DNA of 64,000 nucleotides from Limnoglobus roseus (GTDB lineage Bacteria > Planctomycetota > Planctomycetia > Gemmatales > Gemmataceae), in the NCBI RefSeq assembly GCF_008254045.1, contig NZ_CP042425.1, forward strand, positions 3,782,001 through 3,846,000. Direction: 5' to 3'. Under the pieces are notes generated by a model, which had not been told where the DNA came from, searched no databases, and was given only the letters and a program-made list of their open reading frames with translations. The stretch's first letter is position 1; every line of letters starts with the position of its first letter. This document shows positions 34,498 through 41,872 of this stretch, piece after piece. The position numbers and the translations under genes were made by a program.

Positions 34498-34841
34498 GAC
34501 ACTTTCCGGCGGTGCGAAATCGGGATGGAATTTCAGACGTGGGAGGAAGCTTTTGCCCTGTTTTCCAGGCAGTTGGGGCGTCTTTCACCAGGCGAAAAAG
34601 TCAACCAACTCCGGTCTAGACCGCTTATCCGGAGCAATCGCACACGAATTCGGCAAAAATTGCAATTTTGCCTCAAGTCTCGCCTGGGCTTGTGTTGACC
34701 GCGCCCTAGGGTCAACGTAGACTTGCCGCGGCTTGACCCGTGTCAAACAGCCGTAAACCCAGACCCCGACGACGTGCGTTCGAAAGACCCCCTCGACGAA
34801 CCCACCGCCTGCCCGGGACCACCAAGGAAACCAGGTTACCC
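34498..34841. other. intergenic region with an inverted repeat
   Basis: About 340 bases with no supported gene. The inverted repeat GTTGACC / GGTCAAC (34694-34700 and 34710-34716, 9-base spacer) is the only structure I noticed. It could be an operator for the downstream hydrolase-like gene, which starts about 125 bases further on. Confidence 0.4.
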
Positions 34842-35579
34842 ATGCCGGAAATGAATTACTGGCGAACGGACCGCCCAGACGAGGGGTACGACCTTGCCGC
34901 CGACCAGATGCTCGGCTTGCCCATTCGGACCCACCTGCCGGAAAATTACGAACCCGGTTACGCCTACCCGCTCTTGGTGCTGTTCCACGGCCGGGGCGGC
35001 AACGAGGACCAAGTCCTGCGCCTCGCGCCGAAGATCTCGAACCAGAACTTCATCTACCTGAGCATCCGCGGTCCGGAACCTCTCGGCAAGCGGCCGAGCG
35101 GGCAGAAGGGCTTCGGCTGGAAGCACGCGAACGCCGACGAGATGTACGGCGAGTACGTGCGGCTGGCCGTTGAACTGACCCGCCGGACGTACCACATTCA
35201 CTCCGAACGGGTTTACCTCGTCGGCGTGAATGAAGGGGCCGAAGCCGCGTACCGGGCCGGGTTCGCCCTGGCCGGGAAGGTCGCCGGCGTGATCGCCCTG
35301 AACGGCACCATGCCCCGCCCGACGGAAGGCCGCCCGGTCTTCCACCCGTCCGAAGCCCGGCAGATGAAAGTCTTCCTCGGCCAAGCGACCGGCGACGAAA
35401 CCGCCGATCGCACCGGCATGGCCCGCGATTACAAGTCGCTATATGCCGCCGGGGCCGACGTGCGGTTCTTCGAGTACCCGCACACCACGAAGCTGCACGC
35501 GGCCATGTTCCGCGACATCAACCGCTGGGTCGTCGGGGCTGTCAACGCCGAGCACGACCTGTACGCCGTGCGGGACTGA
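34842..35579 (+). CDS. alpha/beta-hydrolase (carboxylesterase/phospholipase-like), nucleophile replaced
   Basis: A 245-residue cytoplasmic alpha/beta-hydrolase fold protein. Typical elements are PLLVLFHGRGGNEDQVLRLAP (oxyanion loop, HG at 49-50), FIYLSIRGPEPLG and RVYLVGVNEGAEAAYRAGFALAGKVAGVIALNG (nucleophile elbow), then MKVFLGQATGDETADR (acid region) and FFEYPHTTKLHAAMFRDINRWV (His region, H214 or H219). The elbow should read GxSxG; here the serine position is Asn 130 (GVNEG). The protein may therefore be inactive as an esterase, or use another mechanism. I start at the ATG at 34842, since the frame upstream looks non-coding. It is followed by a strong hairpin. Confidence 0.78.
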   Translation: MPEMNYWRTDRPDEGYDLAADQMLGLPIRTHLPENYEPGYAYPLLVLFHGRGGNEDQVLRLAPKISNQNFIYLSIRGPEPLGKRPSGQKGFGWKHANADEMYGEYVRLAVELTRRTYHIHSERVYLVGVNEGAEAAYRAGFALAGKVAGVIALNGTMPRPTEGRPVFHPSEARQMKVFLGQATGDETADRTGMARDYKSLYAAGADVRFFEYPHTTKLHAAMFRDINRWVVGAVNAEHDLYAVRD

Positions 35580-35593
35580 CTTTTTCATAGAGT

Positions 35594-35658
35594 GAACGGG
35601 TGAAGGGGTGATCGGGTGCCGGGGTAAAACCCGCACCGTGTCACCCCTTCGCCCGTTT
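35594..35658. repeat. large nested hairpin between hydrolase and PIG-L genes
   Basis: The outer stem of 18 pairs (35594-35611 with 35641-35658, including two G-U pairs) pairs GAACGGGTGAAGGGGTGA with TCACCCCTTCGCCCGTTT. An inner stem pairs GGTGC with GCACC, then GGGT with ACCC around AAA. The left arm also reads as imperfect 7-8 base units of GGGTGAA type. No T-tract follows. It could be a terminator for the hydrolase gene, an RNA-stabilising structure or a dispersed repeat. Confidence 0.6.
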
Positions 35659-35686
35659 CATCCTTCAACGAGCCGAGTCCGATCGC

Positions 35687-36439
35687 ATGAGCAAGACCAT
35701 CCTCGCCGTCCTGGCCCACCCCGACGACGCTGAATTCCTCTGTGCCGGGGTGATGGTCCGCTTGCAACGCGAACACGGCTGGGCACTCCACATCGCGACG
35801 ATGACCCCCGGCGACTGCGGTTCCACCGAGTATCCACCGGAGGAGATCGCCCGCATTCGCCGAAGTGAGGGCAATGCCGCCGCGAAGGCCATCGGCGCGA
35901 CATACCACTGCCTGGAAGAGCGAGACCTGCGGGTGGTGTACGGCGAGGCAGTGCTAGAGAAGACCGTGCGGCTCATCAACAAAGTGCAAGCCGACGTGGT
36001 GCTAACGCACAGCCCGGACGACTATCACCTCGACCACGAGCAGACGAGCAAGATCGTGCGGGCCGCGACGTTCGCCGCCCCGATCCCGAACTTCCTGCAC
36101 GGCCGCCACGACCACCCGCCGATCGCGCACATCCCGCACCTCTACTACTGCGACCCGCTGGAAGGCAAAGACGCCTTCGGCCGCCCGATCCCGCCGTCGT
36201 TCCGAGTCGACATTTCGAGCGCGATCGACGCGAAGTCGAAGATGCTGGAGTGCCACGAAAGCCAGCGGGCGTGGCTGCGATCGCACCACGGCGTCGACAA
36301 CCTCGTGGAGTCGATGCGGCATTGGTCCGCTGCCCAGGCCGAAGGCCGCGGCGTCGCGTTCGCCGAGGGCTTCCGTCAACACCTGGGCCACAGCTACCCG
36401 CAGGGGAATTTGTTGGGCGAGTTGCTGGGAGTGGTGTGA
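35687..36439 (+). CDS. PIG-L family deacetylase
   Basis: A 250-residue zinc-dependent N-deacetylase of the PIG-L/LmbE family, which acts on N-acetylglucosamine-like groups. The zinc motif AHPDD is at residues 10-14. GDCGS, IRRSEGNAAAKAIGA and the second zinc motif HLDHE (HSPDDYHLDHEQT) are present. PHLYYCDPLEG and a C-terminal AFAEGFRQHLGHSYPQGNLL complete the BshB/LmbE-like pattern. There is no signal peptide, so it works in the cytoplasm. The substrate is unknown. Its TGA overlaps a GTG start of the next gene. Confidence 0.92.
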   Translation: MSKTILAVLAHPDDAEFLCAGVMVRLQREHGWALHIATMTPGDCGSTEYPPEEIARIRRSEGNAAAKAIGATYHCLEERDLRVVYGEAVLEKTVRLINKVQADVVLTHSPDDYHLDHEQTSKIVRAATFAAPIPNFLHGRHDHPPIAHIPHLYYCDPLEGKDAFGRPIPPSFRVDISSAIDAKSKMLECHESQRAWLRSHHGVDNLVESMRHWSAAQAEGRGVAFAEGFRQHLGHSYPQGNLLGELLGVV

Positions 36440-36921
36440 CCTCGAAGGATCGCGATTCCGGCGGGGATACCGATTTGCAAACGCTGCCCGAACTCTGGTC
36501 GCGGCTCCACGGCATAACTTGCCTGACATTTGAATCCCGCAGCGAGGCGGGGACAGGTTGGGACGGAACCGGGCGAGGGGATGTTCGAGTTTCCGAGCTG
36601 TCGCCGAATGTCCTGACCTTCGAAGAATCGGGGGCCTGGTCGCCTCGCGTCGGGATTGAAACACGGTTCACCAACACCTTTCGATGGACCGCGGGAAACG
36701 ATTCGCTCCGACTCGAACACCTCCGGTTCGGAGTCGATAATCCCGTACTTCTCTTTGATCTCATCCCCTCGGTTCACGGCGAATGGAGGGAAGCCGAGAG
36801 CCACCATTGCGGCGAAGATTGTTACTCGGGAATTTTGAAGGTGGTCGGCCCACAAATCGTCTTCACGTGGTCGGTGCGAGGCCCGCGGAAGCAAGAGGCG
36901 ATCCGGTACCTCTATTCTTGA
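36436..36921 (+). CDS. DUF6314-like hypothetical protein
   Basis: A 161-residue protein starting at the GTG that overlaps the PIG-L stop (GTGA). The sequence is beta-rich and lipocalin-like: VLTFEESGAWSPRVGIETRFTNTFRWTAG, LRLEHLRFG, LFDLIPSVHGEW, then ESHHCGEDCYSGILKVVGPQIVFTWSVRGPRKQEAIRYLYS. The H-x-C-x-D-x-Y element and the WxVxGPRK segment match my memory of DUF6314 proteins; the assignment is unverified. The coupling with the deacetylase suggests related roles, but no activity is known to me. Confidence 0.65.
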   Translation: MTSKDRDSGGDTDLQTLPELWSRLHGITCLTFESRSEAGTGWDGTGRGDVRVSELSPNVLTFEESGAWSPRVGIETRFTNTFRWTAGNDSLRLEHLRFGVDNPVLLFDLIPSVHGEWREAESHHCGEDCYSGILKVVGPQIVFTWSVRGPRKQEAIRYLYS

Positions 36922-37072
36922 TGCGATTCGCGCCGCGTGAAGCCCTAGTAAATAAGCCTCCGCGTTCTTGACTCGCTCCGCGAACCCCTGTAAACCTTCA
37001 AGACTCTGTTCCCCCAGCCCGCCGAACCCTTTTTCGGCCGGACACGCGCTGTCCCTCAGCGGAAGTTCACGC

Positions 37073-40000
37073 ATGACCCCTTCCGAACCGACCCCCGACG
37101 CCGTTCCCGAAACGCCGCCGGCCGACGCCACGCCGCCGATCACGGAGGCCGCGCCGCCCGCCGCCGAGGCAACAGCGACCGAGGTGGTGCCACAAACCGC
37201 CGAGAACGCGACGACTGCCGTCGAACCGCAGCAGCCGACACCGGCCGCACCGAAGGAGCCCGCGCTGCCGTCGCAGCCGGTGCCCGAGGTGCCGCCCGCG
37301 CCGCAGTCGCAGGACTTGTCGCGGCTCGCGCAGGACTTGCAAATCCGGCGGATGCACGTCGAGGCCGTCGTGCAGTTGCTGGACGAACAGAACACGGTGC
37401 CGTTCATCACCCGTTACCGCAAGGAACGGACCGGCGGGCTGGACGAAGTCGCCATCCGCCGCATTCAGGACCGCGTCGCCGCCCTGCGTGCGTTGCGCGA
37501 CCGCAAGCAGACGATCCTGCGGACCATCGCCAACCAGGGCAAACTGAACGACGACCTGCAAGCGGCCATCCTCGAAGCCGACCACCCGAAACGGCTCGAA
37601 GACCTGTACCTGCCGTACAAGCCGAAGAAGCGTTCGCTCGCCACCGAGGCTCGTGAGAAGGGGCTGGAACCGCTCGCCCAGGCGATTTGGAACAAGGACG
37701 AAACCGTCGCGAATCTGGCCGAGGTTCTGCCGGGGATGGTGAACCCGGACCAGAAGCTCAATACCGTCGAAGACATCCTCACCGGCGTGCAGCACATCCT
37801 GGCCGAAGTCATCTCCGAGTTCCCCGACGTGCGCGGGCCGCTGCGGGCCTTCACCTGGGACACCGCCGTCCTCGCGTCGAACCGGCCGGAAGGGCTGCCC
37901 GAGGAGAAGGGCAAGGAGTTCCGCGAGTACTTCAGCTTCAAGGAGCCGGTGCGGATGATCCCGCCGCACCGCGTGCTGGCCGTCAACCGCGGCGAGAAGG
38001 AGCAAGTCCTCAAGTTGAAGTTCGAAGTCGATGCGGAACGGGCCAAGCACATCGCCGCCGACCACCTGCCGTTGGCTGACCACACGCACCGCGACATCCT
38101 GACGAACGCAATGGTCGATGCCGTGGATCGGCTGATCCTGCCGAGCCTGGAGCGCGAAATCCGCCGCGACCTGACGGAGCGGGCACAAGACCACGCGGTG
38201 GACGTGTTCGCCCGCAACCTCCGCGGCCTGCTCTTGCAGCCGCCGCTCCGCGGCAAGCGGGTGCTGGCCATCGACCCCGGCCTTCGCACCGGTTGTAAGA
38301 TCGCCGCCCTCGACGAGACGGGGGCACTGCTCGAAGACTCGGTGGTCTTCCCGCACCAACCGCAGAAGAAGGCCGCAGAGGCGAAGCGGAAGCTCGAACA
38401 GTTCATCCGCAAGTACCAGACGCCGGTCATCGCCATCGGTAACGGGACCGCCTGCCGCGAGACGGAGCAACTCGTCTCCGACCTGATCGCAGAGTTGGAA
38501 AACCGTCGCCTGAACCCGCAGCCGACCGTCACGCAGTCGGAATCGGTCACGGTCGAGCCGACTACCGTGGTGCCCTCGGCCGTGGAAGCGGCGGCCGCGC
38601 CGGTCGAGTCGGTGATGATTACACCGCCGTCGATCTCGGCCGAGAGTTTCAGCACGATGACCTCCACGCCCGGCGAGGCGACCACCGTTTCCACGCCGAC
38701 GGAAGCAACGGCCGAATCGGTGACGACGACGGAAGTGACCGCCACCGCCGTGACGGCCGAGCCGACCGCCCCGCCGCCACCGCCCGCGGAAGTGATCGTC
38801 CTCGACGGCCTGCCGGACGCGCCCGTTGACCTCGCTTACGTCATCGTCAACGAGGCCGGGGCCAGCGACTACTCCGCGTCGCCGATCGCGAAGGAAGAGT
38901 TCCCGAATCGCGACGCCACCACCCGCGGCACGGTGTCCATCGGCCGTCGCCTGCAAGACCCGCTGGCCGAACTGGTGAAGATCGACCCGCAGCACGTCGG
39001 CGTCGGCCTGTACCAGCACGACCTGCGGCCGAAGTACCTGAAGGAATCGCTCGAAGCGGTCATCGAGTCGTGCGTCAACCACATCGGCGTGGACGTGAAC
39101 ACGGCCAGCGTGCCGCTGCTCCGGCACGTGTCGGGGTTGAACCAACTCGCCGCCCGCGAACTGGTCGAGTACCGCAAGGTCCACGGTGCGTTCAAGACCC
39201 GCGAGCAACTCAAGAGCGTGCCGCAGATGGGCGAAGCCCGCTTCACGCAGGCGGCCGGGTTCCTGAAGATCAACGACGGCGACGACCCGCTCGATATGAC
39301 GTGGGTCCACCCGGAAAGCTACGAACTGACGAAGAAAGTCCTCTCCGAGTTCGGCCTGACGCCAGCCGACCTGCGGGACAAGGCGAAGGTCGAGGAACTC
39401 CGCGGCAAACTGAACCAGGCCAACCCGGACGAGATTGCCCAGAAGCTCGACGTGGCGTTGCCGACGCTCGTGGACATCTTCCACTCCGTCGCCCGCCCCG
39501 GCCGTGACCCGCGGGAGGAGCTGCCGCCGCCGGTCTTCAAGAAGGGCATTCTGAAGCTCGAAGACGTGACCCCCGGTCTGGAATTGACCGGCACCGTGCT
39601 GAACGTCGTCCCGTTCGGGGCATTCGTAGACATCGGTGTGAAAGAGAGCGGTCTGGTTCACATCAGCCAGATGGCGAACCGCTACATCAAGTCGCCTTAC
39701 GAGGTGGTGGCGGTCGGCGACGTGGTGAAGGTGTGGGTGATGGAGGTGAAGCCCGGTGACAAAAAGATTTCGCTGTCGATGATCCCGCCCGGCCAGGAAC
39801 GGCAGCCGATGGGCCGACCGGAGCCGCAGGCCGAACGGCCCCGCCGCGAGCCGCAGCAGCGGCCACAACAGCCACAAGGCGACCGCCCGCCGCGGCCGAC
39901 CGGCCCGCCCCGAGGCACCCGCCCCGGCGCACCGGGCGCACCCGCCAGTCGGCGGTTCGACCGCCCCCGGCCGGCCCCGCAACCGCCCGCCGAAGCAACC

Positions 40001-40201
40001 CCGGCCACGCCGCCCCCGCCGCCGCGACCGCAAAAGCCGCGGCCGGTGGTGAAACTGACCGACGAGAAGAAGGCCGGCAAGGCGGCGCTCAACACGTTCG
40101 GGGAACTCGCCGTGTTCTTCAAGGCGCGGACCGAGCCAGACGCGCCGAAGCCGGAGGATAAGAAAGAGACGCCGCCGGAAACACCACCCGCCAACGGGTA
40201 A
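37073..40201 (+). CDS. tex: Tex-like RNA-binding transcription accessory protein with insertion
   Basis: A 1042-residue Tex protein (usual length about 720-780). Residues 1-80 are Pro/Ala-rich. The Tex N-terminal region has LARDLQ-like SRLAQDLQIRRMHVEAVVQLLDEQNTVPFITRYRKERTGGLDE and RLEDLYLPYKPKKRS. The YqgF/RNase H-like domain begins at about 392 (LAIDPGLRTGCKIAALDETG) and reaches IAIGNGTACRETE. A low-complexity Thr/Val/Pro-rich insertion of about 100 residues (about 475-575) then splits it before YVIVNEAGASDYSAS. Helix-hairpin-helix motifs (NTASVPLLRHVSGLNQLAAR) and an S1 domain (about 834-903, LTGTVLNVVPFGAFVDIGVKESGLVHIS) follow, then a Pro/Arg-rich tail. The start ATG at 37073 precedes the extension; the frame is open further upstream. 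Confidence 0.94.
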   Translation: MTPSEPTPDAVPETPPADATPPITEAAPPAAEATATEVVPQTAENATTAVEPQQPTPAAPKEPALPSQPVPEVPPAPQSQDLSRLAQDLQIRRMHVEAVVQLLDEQNTVPFITRYRKERTGGLDEVAIRRIQDRVAALRALRDRKQTILRTIANQGKLNDDLQAAILEADHPKRLEDLYLPYKPKKRSLATEAREKGLEPLAQAIWNKDETVANLAEVLPGMVNPDQKLNTVEDILTGVQHILAEVISEFPDVRGPLRAFTWDTAVLASNRPEGLPEEKGKEFREYFSFKEPVRMIPPHRVLAVNRGEKEQVLKLKFEVDAERAKHIAADHLPLADHTHRDILTNAMVDAVDRLILPSLEREIRRDLTERAQDHAVDVFARNLRGLLLQPPLRGKRVLAIDPGLRTGCKIAALDETGALLEDSVVFPHQPQKKAAEAKRKLEQFIRKYQTPVIAIGNGTACRETEQLVSDLIAELENRRLNPQPTVTQSESVTVEPTTVVPSAVEAAAAPVESVMITPPSISAESFSTMTSTPGEATTVSTPTEATAESVTTTEVTATAVTAEPTAPPPPPAEVIVLDGLPDAPVDLAYVIVNEAGASDYSASPIAKEEFPNRDATTRGTVSIGRRLQDPLAELVKIDPQHVGVGLYQHDLRPKYLKESLEAVIESCVNHIGVDVNTASVPLLRHVSGLNQLAARELVEYRKVHGAFKTREQLKSVPQMGEARFTQAAGFLKINDGDDPLDMTWVHPESYELTKKVLSEFGLTPADLRDKAKVEELRGKLNQANPDEIAQKLDVALPTLVDIFHSVARPGRDPREELPPPVFKKGILKLEDVTPGLELTGTVLNVVPFGAFVDIGVKESGLVHISQMANRYIKSPYEVVAVGDVVKVWVMEVKPGDKKISLSMIPPGQERQPMGRPEPQAERPRREPQQRPQQPQGDRPPRPTGPPRGTRPGAPGAPASRRFDRPRPAPQPPAEATPATPPPPPRPQKPRPVVKLTDEKKAGKAALNTFGELAVFFKARTEPDAPKPEDKKETPPETPPANG

Positions 40202-40231
40202 CACTCAGAGCCCATCCGTCGCGACGCAACA

Positions 40232-40267
40232 AAACCCGCAGGTGCGATTCGAAGTACCTGCGGGTTT
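40232..40267 (+). terminator. intrinsic terminator downstream of tex
   Basis: A perfect 12-base stem AAACCCGCAGGT / ACCTGCGGGTTT has a 12-base loop and is followed by ACTATTTTG. It lies about 30 bases after the tex stop. Confidence 0.8.
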
Positions 40268-40686
40268 ACTATTTTGCTCACCGGACGAAACCACGGTCGG
40301 TCGTCCGGCGATGCGAATGGGAGGTAAGCAGGCCAGCCGCCGTCCCGACGCACTGGATCAACGGCGGGCTCTGTCAACCGCTCTCATCGGCCTTGTCAAC
40401 AAGTCTGCCCTGTCCGTTCGCCCGGTTCGAGATTATTCTGTCCGCGGGCGGTGTCGTCTCCCAATTGTCGACCGCTCGGGGAGGATGGGCATGAACGCCC
40501 CTTCCAAAGTCGGGAGTCTCACCCATCACCACACGTAACTCTTCGACTCGCGCGATCTGGACGCACCGACCCGTACATCTCGATCCCCGGTTCACGCAGG
40601 CCGCCAACGGGGGCGAGCGGATGAGTTAGCATGTGGGGGTGAGGAAGGTGTAGGCTAGAGGGTTGGAGCTCGGGGAGAGGTCCGTG
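40268..40686. other. intergenic region upstream of sigma factor
   Basis: About 420 bases with no supported gene. It should carry the promoter of the sigma factor gene; I could not assign -35/-10 elements, tRNA or small RNA here. Confidence 0.4.
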
Positions 40687-41421
40687 ATGGATTCCAATAT
40701 TCCCGCGGACAGGCTGAGCCAGATCTCCACCATGTGGACGGGGCTGGCCCGCCGCGACGATGTGCAGGCTGACGAGAGCCGAGCGGCGGCGGCCGCGTTT
40801 CTTGATCGGTATTATCAGGCGGTCTACGGCTACCTCCTGCGTAGCGTGAAGGACCCTGACCGGGCGGCGGAACTCTTCCAGGAATTCGCCTTGCGGTTCC
40901 TCAAAGGGGATTTCCGCCATGCGGATCCCGGGCGGGGTCGTTTTCGCGATTACCTGCGAACGGTCTTGATCAACCTTGTGCGCCGCAGTTCCAGCAAACC
41001 GGTGAACGTGGCCTTGGCGGCAGAGCCGGAAGTGTTGCCGGAGGAGCCTGTCGACGGAGAATTTCTGACACACTGGCGCGAAGCAATCCTCAACGTGGCC
41101 TGGCAGGCTCTCCAGCAGGAGCAGAACCGCGGCGGGCCGCCGTACTATTCCGTGTTGCGGCTGCGGGCGGAGAAGCCGGACCTCACTTCTGTCGAGTTGG
41201 CCGTGCAACTGACGGCAAACTTGAAGGCCATCGAGGCGTACACGGATGCGAACGTGCGGAAGATTCTCCAGCGGGGCCGGGAGGTGTTTTCAGACAAGGT
41301 GGTGGACGAGGTGGCGCGATCGATTCCCACGCGGGATGAGGACCGCGTGGCGCAGGAGTTGATCGATTTGGGGTTTCTCGGCTTCTGCCGTAAGGCGCTC
41401 GACCGCTGGCGGGTTCAGTAG
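40687..41421 (+). CDS. RNA polymerase sigma factor, planctomycete ECF type
   Basis: A 244-residue sigma-70 family protein. Region 2 is AAFLDRYYQAVYGYLLRSVKDPDRAAELFQEFALRFLKGDF, followed by GRGRFRDYLRTVLINLVRR. Region 4 is weaker: ILNVAWQALQQEQNRGGPPYYSVLRLRAEKPDLTSVELAVQLTANLKAIEAYTDANVRKILQRGREVF. It resembles planctomycete sigma factors that pair with membrane Ser/Thr kinases. Here the neighbouring kinase is only an antisense fragment. I chose the ATG at 40687, which has GGGGAGAGG just upstream; the TTG at 40663 is less likely. The target is unknown. Confidence 0.85.
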   Translation: MDSNIPADRLSQISTMWTGLARRDDVQADESRAAAAAFLDRYYQAVYGYLLRSVKDPDRAAELFQEFALRFLKGDFRHADPGRGRFRDYLRTVLINLVRRSSSKPVNVALAAEPEVLPEEPVDGEFLTHWREAILNVAWQALQQEQNRGGPPYYSVLRLRAEKPDLTSVELAVQLTANLKAIEAYTDANVRKILQRGREVFSDKVVDEVARSIPTRDEDRVAQELIDLGFLGFCRKALDRWRVQ

Positions 41422-41454
41422 AGCCAACGGCGATTCCAATCGCAACACGCCGCA

Positions 41455-41562
41455 TACCACGGGAAGCATCGGAGCCACGACGCGGTCCGTGCGAACGTGC
41501 CAGGCTTTGAAAACCACACCCATCCCATCCGAACTGAGTTGCTCCCGCAGTTCGTACCCCCG
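41455..41562 (-). pseudogene. relic of a Ser/Thr protein kinase N-lobe
   Basis: On the minus strand, the stretch RGYELREQLSSDGMGVVFKA followed by WHVRTDRVVAPML matches the kinase P-loop region [31 protein letters not shown]. The P-loop Gly residues are partly lost (SSDGMG) and the VALK lysine is gone (VVAPM). The similarity ends at the tail of the sigma factor gene. It is a decayed fragment with no kinase activity; the rest of the domain is absent. The flanking bases 41563-41872 hold nothing else that I recognise. Confidence 0.65.
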
Positions 41563-41872
41563 CAGCGGCAGCACCGCCAAGATCATTGGTGCGGCCATCT
41601 CGATCTGAATCACCTTCGTCTCAGGCACCTCTGCATCGGTGTACGCGCTGCCGCTGAGGGGCAAACCGTCTCGGCCGTCAGCGATTCATCGTCGTCCCAA
41701 TCTCAGTGCCGGCCGTGGAGGGCGACGGACACCTTCCCCTTCCTCTGAACTTTTTTGTCACAGCCCGCGGGGTCGCGACTAGGTATTCGCGTGGGTCATT
41801 CCGGCTCACCCTGTCTTACCCCTGTCGGAGCGGCGGCCAATGGCCCGCCCGGCCCCGTTCGGAGTCCCTTCC

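Noticed and set aside
37067..40204. Minus-strand ORF of 1045 codons
   Set aside because: Exact antisense of tex; its His/Arg/Val-rich composition is the complement effect of high GC at third positions.
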